A stretch of 10,906 bases of DNA from Chloroflexi bacterium RBG_16_57_11 (GTDB lineage: Bacteria > Chloroflexota > Anaerolineae > Anaerolineales > UBA4823), in the NCBI GenBank assembly GCA_001795165.1, contig MGNS01000121.1, positions 5,334-16,239 of the forward strand, in the 5' to 3' direction. The notes beneath the pieces are model-generated. The model saw only the letters and a list, made by a program, of their open reading frames with translations, ran no database searches and was not told the origin of the DNA. This document shows positions 1-6,244 of the stretch, in pieces. The first letter of the stretch is position 1; the number at the start of each line of letters is the position of its first letter. Both the position numbers and the translations under genes were made by a program.

Positions 1-219
1 TAGCACCACCAGGTTGCGCGCCCAGGTCGACATCGGTTCAGGCAAGATCCAATGACATGCCTCGGCATAGGATCGACCGCCCGCCCGGTCCGAGCCAGTC
101 AACCCGACCACTTCAAACCAGGGGTGCTGATCAAGAAGCTGGACGAAGCGCTGACCAACCGCGCCCGTCGCGCCCAACACAGCCACCGGTATGCGTTGTT
201 TTTCCAATACTGTCTCCAT
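1..219 (-). CDS. asd: Aspartate-semialdehyde dehydrogenase, N-terminal part (truncated by window edge)
   Basis: The first 73 residues are visible; the rest runs off the left edge. Asd reduces aspartyl-4-phosphate to aspartate-4-semialdehyde with NADPH, the branch point to lysine/diaminopimelate, threonine and methionine. The N-terminus has the Rossmann dinucleotide motif VAVLGATGAVGQRF (residues 12-25), then HPWFEVVGL and a GSDRAGG stretch. This matches the archaeal/fungal type of Asd (yeast Hom2-like: GVLGATGSVGQRF...HPHFE...SSRSAG), not the E. coli type (GWRGMVGS). The ATG at 219 has only a weak upstream ribosome site. A TTG four codons later (207) has GGAG six bases before it and is a real alternative start. 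The gene lies beyond the terminator of the ABC transporter operon, so it should have its own promoter; a possible TAAAAT -10 lies around 245-255, but I see no good -35. Family assignment is strong; the exact start is unsure. Confidence 0.88.
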   Translation of the reverse strand, partial: METVLEKQRIPVAVLGATGAVGQRFVQLLDQHPWFEVVGLTGSDRAGGRSYAEACHWILPEPMSTWARNLVVL

Positions 220-290
220 CCATCATGATTGGTTAAATAAGGGCGATTTTACCTTAAATCGACATGGATTTCCTGACCAGATTTACCCGA

Positions 291-324
291 TACAATAAAA
301 TTGCGGCCCGCACGGGCCGCAATT
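291..324 (-). terminator. Rho-independent terminator of the ABC transporter operon
   Basis: A perfect 11-bp inverted repeat (299-309 with 314-324, core GCGGCCC/GGGCCGC) has a four-base loop. On the minus strand it is followed directly by TTTTATTGTA. It begins about 40 bases after the permease 2 stop codon and ends before asd, so it should end transcription of the transporter operon. On the plus strand no T-run follows the stem directly, so it is probably one-directional. Confidence 0.9.
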
Positions 325-362
325 ATTAGCAGAATTTTTCAGACTTTGGTGCAGGCTGAATT

Positions 363-1640
363 TCAGCCGCCTTCTTTTTCATATGGCACGCCATCCGCCG
401 CGGGCACCTGGGCGCGCCCAACTACACCCGCCAACACCACCATCGTGACGATATATGGCGTCATGAGCAGGAATTGCGAGGGGATCCTCACACCCAGAAT
501 GGCTAACCTAGTGGCCAGAGCGTCGGTAAAGCCGAACAACAACCCGGCGCCAAACGCGCCAAAAGGCATATAGTTGCCGAAGAGCATCGCTGCCAGGGAG
601 ATAAAGCCACGCCCGGCGGTCATCACTTCGTCGAAGCGCCCCACAGCCCCAAGTGTGAAGTAACCACCGGCAAATCCCGCCATCATCGAGCCGAGGAACA
701 CGGCGATGTAGCGTGTGCGGAAGACATTAATCCCTAAAGTATCGGCCGCGCGCGGGTGCTCGCCCACCGCACGGTGGCGCAGGCCCCAGCGGGTGTAGAA
801 CAAGCCGAACTGGATGAGGAACAGGAAGATGAACATCGAGTAGACGAAAACGTTGTTATTGAACAGGATCGGTCCAAAGAAGGGGATGCTCGACAACCCG
901 GGGATTTCCCAGGGTCCAAAGGTGCCAGGATTGTTTAGCTCCTGGTAGGATTGCATGAAACGGGCAGACACGTAGGATGTCAAGCCAGTGGCGAAAATGT
1001 TGATCGCCGTGCCGGAGATAATCTGGTTAGTCTTATACTTTATGGCAAGGACACCGTGCACCAGACCGAGCACAAGGCCGGAAAGCACAGCCGCCAATAG
1101 ACCAATCCAGAGGCTACCGGTAATGCTGCCGACCAGCGCGCCCGTCATTGCGCCCATCAGCATCATGCCTTCGATGGCGATGTTGATAACCCCGGCGCGC
1201 TCGCACAAGATGCCCGATAGCGCGCCCAGAGTCAACGGGACGGCTTTGGAGAGCGTCGAATTGAACAGGCCCGCCAGGTTGAGCGACTTGCCCGCTGCAG
1301 CCCAGGTGAGGAAGGCTAAGACGAACATGGCAGCCACCAGGCCGAGCACCAGGTTGGTGCGCCTGCCAAAACCTTGCGGCCGGGCAAGCTGGTAGATGCC
1401 CAGAGCCACGCAAGCGATCGCCAGGATGTTGAGCGTGAGCTGGGTGGGGATAACCAAATCCGGCATGGTAGATTTTAATCCACCGGAGGTCATGCCAAAT
1501 TTGGTTACCGCGTCCGGCTCGACTGCGCGGCTAAAAAACCACCAAATGATCAGCCCCGCAGCAACAAAGATCCCACCCATCACCCGCTGGCGTGTCGGGG
1601 CAACATATTCCATTTCGCGTCGTAAAGTTGTCGTTGCCAT
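363..1640 (-). CDS. nupQ: Nucleoside-type ABC transporter permease 2 (NupQ/YufQ-like), with N-terminal extension
   Basis: Inner-membrane permease of the BPD_transp_2 family (COG1079-like), one of two different channel subunits of BMP-type nucleoside importers. The family core starts near residue 127, with LSGILCERAGVINIAIEGMM at 141-160. This resembles the GLFSERSGVVNIALEGMML region of YufQ/NupQ proteins and is followed by many hydrophobic helices. The protein is 425 residues against roughly 320 for the Bacillus type. The extra ~110 N-terminal residues carry about three additional predicted membrane segments (near 20-40, 67-86 and 96-117). The ATG at 1640 lies three bases after the permease 1 stop and has GGGGAGG about ten bases upstream, so the genes are co-transcribed and probably coupled. 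The substrate is inferred from family and operon order; other purine- or sugar-like substrates are possible. Confidence 0.9.
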   Translation of the reverse strand: MATTTLRREMEYVAPTRQRVMGGIFVAAGLIIWWFFSRAVEPDAVTKFGMTSGGLKSTMPDLVIPTQLTLNILAIACVALGIYQLARPQGFGRRTNLVLGLVAAMFVLAFLTWAAAGKSLNLAGLFNSTLSKAVPLTLGALSGILCERAGVINIAIEGMMLMGAMTGALVGSITGSLWIGLLAAVLSGLVLGLVHGVLAIKYKTNQIISGTAINIFATGLTSYVSARFMQSYQELNNPGTFGPWEIPGLSSIPFFGPILFNNNVFVYSMFIFLFLIQFGLFYTRWGLRHRAVGEHPRAADTLGINVFRTRYIAVFLGSMMAGFAGGYFTLGAVGRFDEVMTAGRGFISLAAMLFGNYMPFGAFGAGLLFGFTDALATRLAILGVRIPSQFLLMTPYIVTMVVLAGVVGRAQVPAADGVPYEKEGG

Positions 1641-1643
1641 CGT

Positions 1644-2954
1644 CTAGTTGCCTCCCCAACCGGTCACCATGATGCCGCCTTCGCCTTCGGCAGGCGCTTT
1701 CAAGCGATAGATCGTGCGGATAATCGCCGGGGTGGCGATGAAGACCAGGACCAGCGCCTGGAAAATGGAAATGATATCAATCGGGATACCAGCTTTGAGC
1801 TGCATGCTGGTCGCGCCGTTGCGCAAGAAGCCGAATAACAGGGCCGCGAGCACTACCCCGAGCGGGTGACTGTTGCCTAATAAGGCCAGCGCAATACTGT
1901 CAAAGCCATAGCCCGAAGAGAACGCCATAGCCAGGTTATAGTTCAAGCCCAGGACTTCGTTCCCACCAGCCATCCCGGCCAGGGCACCCGCTAAGGTCAT
2001 TGCCAGGATTATCATCGCGGAGACACTCATTCCGGCATAGCGGGCGGCCCGCGGATTTGAGCCAACCGTGCGTAGATCAAAACCCCAACGAGTCTTGAAC
2101 AAGAACCAGTATACCAGCCAGGCTACGAATAACGCCACAAAGAAGCCCAGGTGAAAGCGGATCGGCTCGCCGAAGAAGCGAAAAAACTTGGCCGAGTTTT
2201 CGATGGTGGGGCTGACCGGGTTGGGGGAATCCGGGCGCTTCATCAGTCCGGTGAGCAGCCAATCGCTCAGACGGAAAGCGATATAGTTCATCATGATCGT
2301 ATTGATCACCTCATGCGCCCCGGTGCGGGCTTTGAGCCAACCGGGGATCATCCCCCAGATGCCACCGCCCACTGCGCCTGCCAGGAAAGCCAGCGGCATA
2401 TGGATGATGCCCGGCAATCCCTTCACAGCATAGCCGACAAAAGCAGCAAAGATGGCGCCGATAAATATCTGGCCTTCGGCGCCAATGTTGAAAAGCCCGG
2501 CGCGAAAACCCAAAGCCACCGACAGGCCACCAAAGATATAAGGGGTTGAGGCTACCAGACTCTCGAAGAAGGGGTAGAACGCCTTGCGAATGGCTAGCGG
2601 GTTCCCACTTTGAAGCGCGGCGATCATCTTCTGCGGATCGCCGATCGCTCCGGTGAACAGCGCCGAGTAGGCCGTCACCAGGATATTCCAGCCTTCCTTT
2701 AGCCCCTCAATTGGCGAGACTTTCCAGGCTGCATAGAACTCCGGAGTGGTCAGGACGATGAAGATGCCGCCGATGACCAAGGCGGTAAAGATCGCCAATA
2801 CCGGAATAGCCAGGGCGCGTATGATGCGCCTCATTCTAGATACATGCGGTGGGTGCCCACCGGTCGCCTCTCTTAACAGCTCTTCCTGGAGCACCTTACC
2901 AGCATTTTTTGAGTTACGGGTGTCTTTTTCAGTTGGAAGTTTTTCCTCGCCCAT
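1644..2954 (-). CDS. nupP: Nucleoside-type ABC transporter permease 1 (NupP/YufP-like)
   Basis: First permease of the importer (BPD_transp_2 family, COG4603-like), 436 residues. The diagnostic stretch FRAGLFNIGAEGQIFIGA (about 150-167) matches the first-permease signature of this family. It pairs with the CERAGVINIAIEGMM stretch of the next gene to form the heterodimeric channel. A hydrophilic, charged N-terminus of about 43 residues precedes the first membrane segment (about 45-68), and about ten hydrophobic segments follow. The ATG at 2954 is preferred because AGGA lies about eight bases upstream. The internal Met at residue 41 would remove the charged tail but has no visible ribosome site. 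The gene sits 47 bases after the ATPase stop and three bases before permease 2, a normal operon arrangement. The substrate (nucleosides) is inferred from the family. Confidence 0.9.
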   Translation of the reverse strand: MGEEKLPTEKDTRNSKNAGKVLQEELLREATGGHPPHVSRMRRIIRALAIPVLAIFTALVIGGIFIVLTTPEFYAAWKVSPIEGLKEGWNILVTAYSALFTGAIGDPQKMIAALQSGNPLAIRKAFYPFFESLVASTPYIFGGLSVALGFRAGLFNIGAEGQIFIGAIFAAFVGYAVKGLPGIIHMPLAFLAGAVGGGIWGMIPGWLKARTGAHEVINTIMMNYIAFRLSDWLLTGLMKRPDSPNPVSPTIENSAKFFRFFGEPIRFHLGFFVALFVAWLVYWFLFKTRWGFDLRTVGSNPRAARYAGMSVSAMIILAMTLAGALAGMAGGNEVLGLNYNLAMAFSSGYGFDSIALALLGNSHPLGVVLAALLFGFLRNGATSMQLKAGIPIDIISIFQALVLVFIATPAIIRTIYRLKAPAEGEGGIMVTGWGGN

Positions 2955-3001
2955 GGTGGGTGTCCTTTTGTAAGAGTATCACCTTGGTTGAAACCGCTTA
3001 C

Positions 3002-4522
3002 CTAACTTTCCACCGGTTTGACCCCGGCCATCAGCAACCCCACTTTTTCTTTGGTGGCTTGCTCAGCTGTCAAGATCTCGATGATCTTCCCACGGTACAT
3101 CACAGCGATCCGGTCGGAGAGGCCCATAATCTCATCCAATTCCGACGAGACAACCAGCACTGCACAACCCTCATCCCGTTTTGCGATAAGCCGCGCGTGG
3201 ATGTATTCTATCGAGCCGACATCCAGACCGCGGGTTGGCTGAGAGGCAATTAGCACCCGGATCGGACGGCTAAATTCACGCGCGACAATCACCTTTTGCT
3301 GATTTCCGCCGGAGAGGGCGCCAGCAGTCGTTATGGCGCTGGGTGTACGGACATCGAACTCCTGGATCAGGCGATCTGCCTGCTCATGGATTTTCGCTTC
3401 ATCCATGACTACGCCCCTGGTAAATGGCGGTTGATAGTAAGTATTCAAAACCAGATTGTCTTGAATCGGGAAAGCCAACACCAGGCCATCCCGCTGGCGA
3501 TCCTCCGGAACATGAGCAGAGCCCAGCTCAGTAATCTGGCGCGGCTTGGCATTGGTAATCTCCTGTCCAACCAGAGTAACCTTCCCCGACATAGGTGGGC
3601 GCAAGCCGGTAAGCGCTTCAACCAGCTCGGTCTGGCCATTGCCCTGCACGCCTGCGATACCTAAAACTTCGCTGGCGTGCACGTCGAACGAGATGCCGTC
3701 GACCGCCACCTGATGTCGCTCATCCAGGACCACCAGGTCTTCAACCGTCATGACCGTCTCGCCTGCTTTGGCAGGGGTGCGCTCGACCTCGAGCTGGACT
3801 GCACGCCCAACCATCATTTCCGCCAGCATCGACTGGTCGGCCTCCGATGGGCGAGTGGATCCAATCACTTTACCCCGGCGGATCACGGTGATGCGGTCAG
3901 CAACATCCATCACCTCGCGCAATTTGTGGGTGATAAAAATGATCGACCTGCCCCGCTCGGTCAACGAGCGCATAATCTTGAAAAGCTCGTCGGCTTCCTG
4001 AGGGGTGAGCACGGCGGTCGGCTCGTCCAGGATGAGGATATCCGCTTCACGGTAGAGCAGCTTGATGATTTCCACCCGCTGCTGGACGCCCACTGGTAAG
4101 TCTTTGATATAAGCCTCGGGCTCAACTTGAAGCCCGTACTGTTCTGAGATCTGGCGGATCTTTTCGGCGGCTTGCTTGCGGTTTAACACCCCACCGGTCT
4201 TCACCTCTTCATCTCCCAGCATCACATTTTCTGTCACCGTGAACACCGGGACGAGCATGAAATGCTGGTGTACCATGCCAACCCCAGAGGCGATCGCATC
4301 ACTGGGCGAATGAAGATCGATTGTCTTACCGCGGACTAAAATCTCACCTTGATCAGGCTGGTAAAGACCATAGAGGATGTTCATCAAGGTTGTTTTACCT
4401 GCCCCATTTTCCCCCAGTAGAGCGTGAATTTCGCCTTCTTCGAGCGTCAAATCGATATGATCATTCGCCAGAACCCCAGGGAAGCGTTTGGTAATACCTC
4501 GAAGTTCAAGGACGGTCGTCAT
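3002..4522 (-). CDS. nupO: Nucleoside-type ABC transporter ATPase with two ABC domains (NupO/YufO-like)
   Basis: Cytoplasmic energy-coupling subunit with two ABC domains in one chain, 506 residues, as usual for COG3845. Domain 1 (about 4-240) is complete: Walker A GENGAGKT (37-44), Q-loop near Q86, signature LPVGVQQ (142-148), Walker B ILILDEPT with catalytic E167, and switch His199. Domain 2 (about 255-500) is degenerate. Its Walker A reads GVQGNGQT, with Gln297 in place of the lysine; the signature LSGGNQQ (403-409) is intact; Walker B ends ASQPT, with Gln428 in place of the glutamate; and the switch position is Ser460. To my knowledge this asymmetry is typical of the family, so probably only one hydrolytic site works fully. 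GGGAG lies four bases before the ATG. It is 102 bases after the lipoprotein stop and has a likely promoter of its own there. Confidence 0.95.
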   Translation of the reverse strand: MTTVLELRGITKRFPGVLANDHIDLTLEEGEIHALLGENGAGKTTLMNILYGLYQPDQGEILVRGKTIDLHSPSDAIASGVGMVHQHFMLVPVFTVTENVMLGDEEVKTGGVLNRKQAAEKIRQISEQYGLQVEPEAYIKDLPVGVQQRVEIIKLLYREADILILDEPTAVLTPQEADELFKIMRSLTERGRSIIFITHKLREVMDVADRITVIRRGKVIGSTRPSEADQSMLAEMMVGRAVQLEVERTPAKAGETVMTVEDLVVLDERHQVAVDGISFDVHASEVLGIAGVQGNGQTELVEALTGLRPPMSGKVTLVGQEITNAKPRQITELGSAHVPEDRQRDGLVLAFPIQDNLVLNTYYQPPFTRGVVMDEAKIHEQADRLIQEFDVRTPSAITTAGALSGGNQQKVIVAREFSRPIRVLIASQPTRGLDVGSIEYIHARLIAKRDEGCAVLVVSSELDEIMGLSDRIAVMYRGKIIEILTAEQATKEKVGLLMAGVKPVES

Positions 4523-4577
4523 AGGGCTCCCTCTCGCTCCAATGCTGTAAGCAGGATTTGGATTAATAAGTTTTCAT

Positions 4578-4606
4578 ATTGTACCATGAGGGTAGGCTGT
4601 GCACAA
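4578..4606 (-). promoter_or_regulatory. Putative sigma-70 promoter in front of the ATPase-permease genes
   Basis: On the minus strand TTGTGC (4606-4601) and TACAAT (4583-4578) are separated by exactly 17 bases. The -10 matches the consensus in five of six positions; the -35 matches only in TTG. The predicted start near 4571 would give a leader of about 50 bases with the ribosome site just before the ATG. It would allow the ATPase and permeases to be expressed apart from the lipoprotein. No clear terminator is seen between the lipoprotein stop and this site. Confidence 0.45.
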
Positions 4607-4624
4607 AGTTTTACAAGCGGGATT

Positions 4625-5707
4625 TCAACGCATATCACCCGTCTGCGGGTCTACGCCGCTGTCCACATAGCCCGCCAGCAGATCAGTCAACACCCGATCG
4701 ACGAGGCGTTGGCGACCCGGGCTGAATAATGCGGCGTTACGCTCGCCCAGTGAAAGCGGCATGGACAGGTTTAAGCCACCCTCGCCGGCTAACAAGCGGG
4801 GCCAGATCTGGCGGACAGAGCCCATTTCATCCATGCCGATGCTTGCCACCCATTGGTTGGCGATCTGGGGCGGCGGTTCGCCGTTGCCGATGAGCTGGAT
4901 CCCGGCTTGAGCCAGTGCTTCTAGCAGGGCAACATCCACCACACCAGGTGGGACATAAGCCGTTTTTACCGCATTACCCACCAAAGCGTCCACCACAACC
5001 TGTGGGTCGCCGCCCGGAGGGAAATCAACGAACACCGGGTATTGGATAAAGGGAGGATAAGCAGGTCGACAAAGACCGCAAAAGAATATCACTCCATTAG
5101 CGAAGCCGTTACTGGCGGCCTTTCCAGCCGGTGAATCGGTCTGGCTGATCGTCCCAACGCGCCAATCCTGAGTAATCACCGCGGCCAGATATCCCGCCAG
5201 GAAACCTTGCTGGTCCGGTCGCTCACCGCCTGCGCCGATAATGCTTAGATTGGATGTCACTTGCGCATCCGGAAATCCTTCCGCCAAAAATTGAACCTGC
5301 GGGTTTGCAGCGGCCAGGTCAGCGATGCCAGGATCGGGCGGCACTGCCACCACCAGCCGTGTATCCGGGGTAAGTAGCAAACGATCCAGGTCGGTCGCGG
5401 TTTCAAAGCTTACGCCATCCTGCTCTGCCAGCTCGCTAAGGGTGGCTTGCAGAGCAGCCGTTTTGGCGATATCGGAACCTGGCAGGGCGATTAATATCAC
5501 CTGTGCGGAAGATGGCGCAGGTGTAAAAGTTGCAACAGCAACCTCAACCGGTGTTGGCTGGGTCAACGTCAGAGCTACGGTAGGTGAGATTACTGAGGTT
5601 ACGACCGGCCCGCCGGAGCGGCAGGCTGGTAACCCAAGCAAAATTAAAACAGTGACGAGCAGATAATTCCTGTAACGGTGCTGAGGATGACGATAAGAAC
5701 AGCTCAC
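4625..5707 (-). CDS. Divergent BMP/Med-like substrate-binding lipoprotein
   Basis: Predicted extracytoplasmic binding protein of the importer, 360 residues. The GTG at 5707 is chosen because GGAGG lies seven bases upstream; the longer frame starting at TTG 5731 would begin before that ribosome site. A basic N-region and hydrophobic core end in a lipobox-like LPAC with Cys29, followed by a Thr/Pro/Val-rich linker (about 35-65). The body resembles the BMP family (PF02608) in pattern: VILIALPGS at 70-78, NPQVQFLAEGF near 135-145, then QGFLAGYLAAVIT...WRVGTIS (167-188) and SNGFANG (199-205), similar to the FLAGYLA...GKVGFVGG...F..GF..G series. The DLGFND-type N-terminal motif of classical members is not visible. 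An unusual CGLC pair (Cys210, Cys213) follows the GFANG stretch. Position upstream of the ATPase and permeases supports the role. The ligand is unknown, and the relation to the BMP family is by pattern only. Confidence 0.75.
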   Translation of the reverse strand: MSCSYRHPQHRYRNYLLVTVLILLGLPACRSGGPVVTSVISPTVALTLTQPTPVEVAVATFTPAPSSAQVILIALPGSDIAKTAALQATLSELAEQDGVSFETATDLDRLLLTPDTRLVVAVPPDPGIADLAAANPQVQFLAEGFPDAQVTSNLSIIGAGGERPDQQGFLAGYLAAVITQDWRVGTISQTDSPAGKAASNGFANGVIFFCGLCRPAYPPFIQYPVFVDFPPGGDPQVVVDALVGNAVKTAYVPPGVVDVALLEALAQAGIQLIGNGEPPPQIANQWVASIGMDEMGSVRQIWPRLLAGEGGLNLSMPLSLGERNAALFSPGRQRLVDRVLTDLLAGYVDSGVDPQTGDMR

Positions 5708-5739
5708 GATAATGCCTCCTGGTATAGACAACGCCTTCT

Positions 5740-5745
5740 ATTTTA
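5740..5745 (-). promoter_or_regulatory. Putative -10 element for the lipoprotein gene
   Basis: TAAAAT on the minus strand lies 32 bases before the GTG start. It would give a leader of about 26 bases containing GGAGG. No good -35 is visible about 17 bases upstream. It lies inside the promoter region of the divergent HAD gene, so the two promoters overlap face to face. Confidence 0.35.
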
Positions 5746-5761
5746 CACGAGATGACGCGGT

Positions 5762-5767
5762 TATAAT
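5762..5767 (+). promoter_or_regulatory. Perfect -10 box placed for a leaderless transcript of the HAD gene
   Basis: TATAAT is followed by six bases (AGCGCT) and then the ATG at 5774. Transcription would therefore start at or next to the A of the start codon. No Shine-Dalgarno sequence lies before the ATG. A TTTACA (5742-5747, five of six matches to TTGACA) lies upstream, but with a short 14-base spacer. Confidence 0.6.
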
Positions 5768-5773
5768 AGCGCT

Positions 5774-6244
5774 ATGATCGAATTGAGCATCCCCGGACAA
5801 GGGCTGATCGAGCTCGAGCATCTGGTCTGCGATGTGAACGGCACTCTGGCTTTGGATGGGCAGCTCCTGGATAGGGTAGCACGAGCCTTGACCGATCTTC
5901 GCGACCGCCTGCAACTTCACCTGTTGACCGCGGACACACATGGACGCCAGGAGCTGATCGACCGGCAGTTAAATGTCAAAGCCGTGCGCCTCCAAATGGG
6001 TGAAGAAAGCCAGCAAAAGGCAGATTACGTTCGCCGTTTGGGTGCAGAGCGAGTGGTCGCGATCGGACAAGGCGCAAACGACGCCGGTATGTTGGAATGC
6101 TCCCGCCTGGGCATTTGCGTCTTGTCGAATGAAGGGACCGCTATCCAGGCTTTACTCGCAGCCGACCTGGTCGTGCCTAACATCTACACTGCGCTAGAAA
6201 TCATCGAAAATCCACTTCGCCTGGTAGCGACGTTACGAAAATGA
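5774..6244 (+). CDS. Soluble HAD-family protein resembling the P-type ATPase phosphorylation domain (COG4087-like)
   Basis: A stand-alone cytoplasmic HAD-fold protein of 156 residues. Motif I is D20-V-N22-G-T24-L, so the nucleophilic Asp is present but the second acidic residue of phosphatase-type DxDGT motifs is Asn. This recalls DKTGT of P-type ATPases. Motif II is probably Thr52 in LLTADT, motif III Lys82, and motif IV is AIGQGANDAGML (97-108) with N102 and D103, the counterpart of GDGxNDxxML. There is no cap domain and no membrane segment. The start is supported by the early MIELSIPGQG...LEHLV segment, which resembles other members of this small family as I recall them. The stop overlaps the ATG of the downstream DUF389 gene (ATGA), so the two are almost certainly co-translated. 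The enzymatic activity and substrate are unknown; a phosphatase or phosphoryl-transfer role is inference. Confidence 0.85.
   Translation: MIELSIPGQGLIELEHLVCDVNGTLALDGQLLDRVARALTDLRDRLQLHLLTADTHGRQELIDRQLNVKAVRLQMGEESQQKADYVRRLGAERVVAIGQGANDAGMLECSRLGICVLSNEGTAIQALLAADLVVPNIYTALEIIENPLRLVATLRK

Noticed and set aside
301..573. 90-codon plus-strand frame over the terminator
   Set aside because: It starts in the terminator hairpin and then runs antisense to permease 2, with no protein-like features.
2849..4099. Several plus-strand open frames of 74-140 codons (for example 2849-3253, 3296-3664, 3677-4099)
   Set aside because: They lie antisense to the ATPase and permease genes, with no ribosome sites or recognisable domains.
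5708..5731. TTG start eight codons upstream for the lipoprotein
   Set aside because: The GGAGG ribosome site lies inside those codons and is correctly spaced for GTG 5707.
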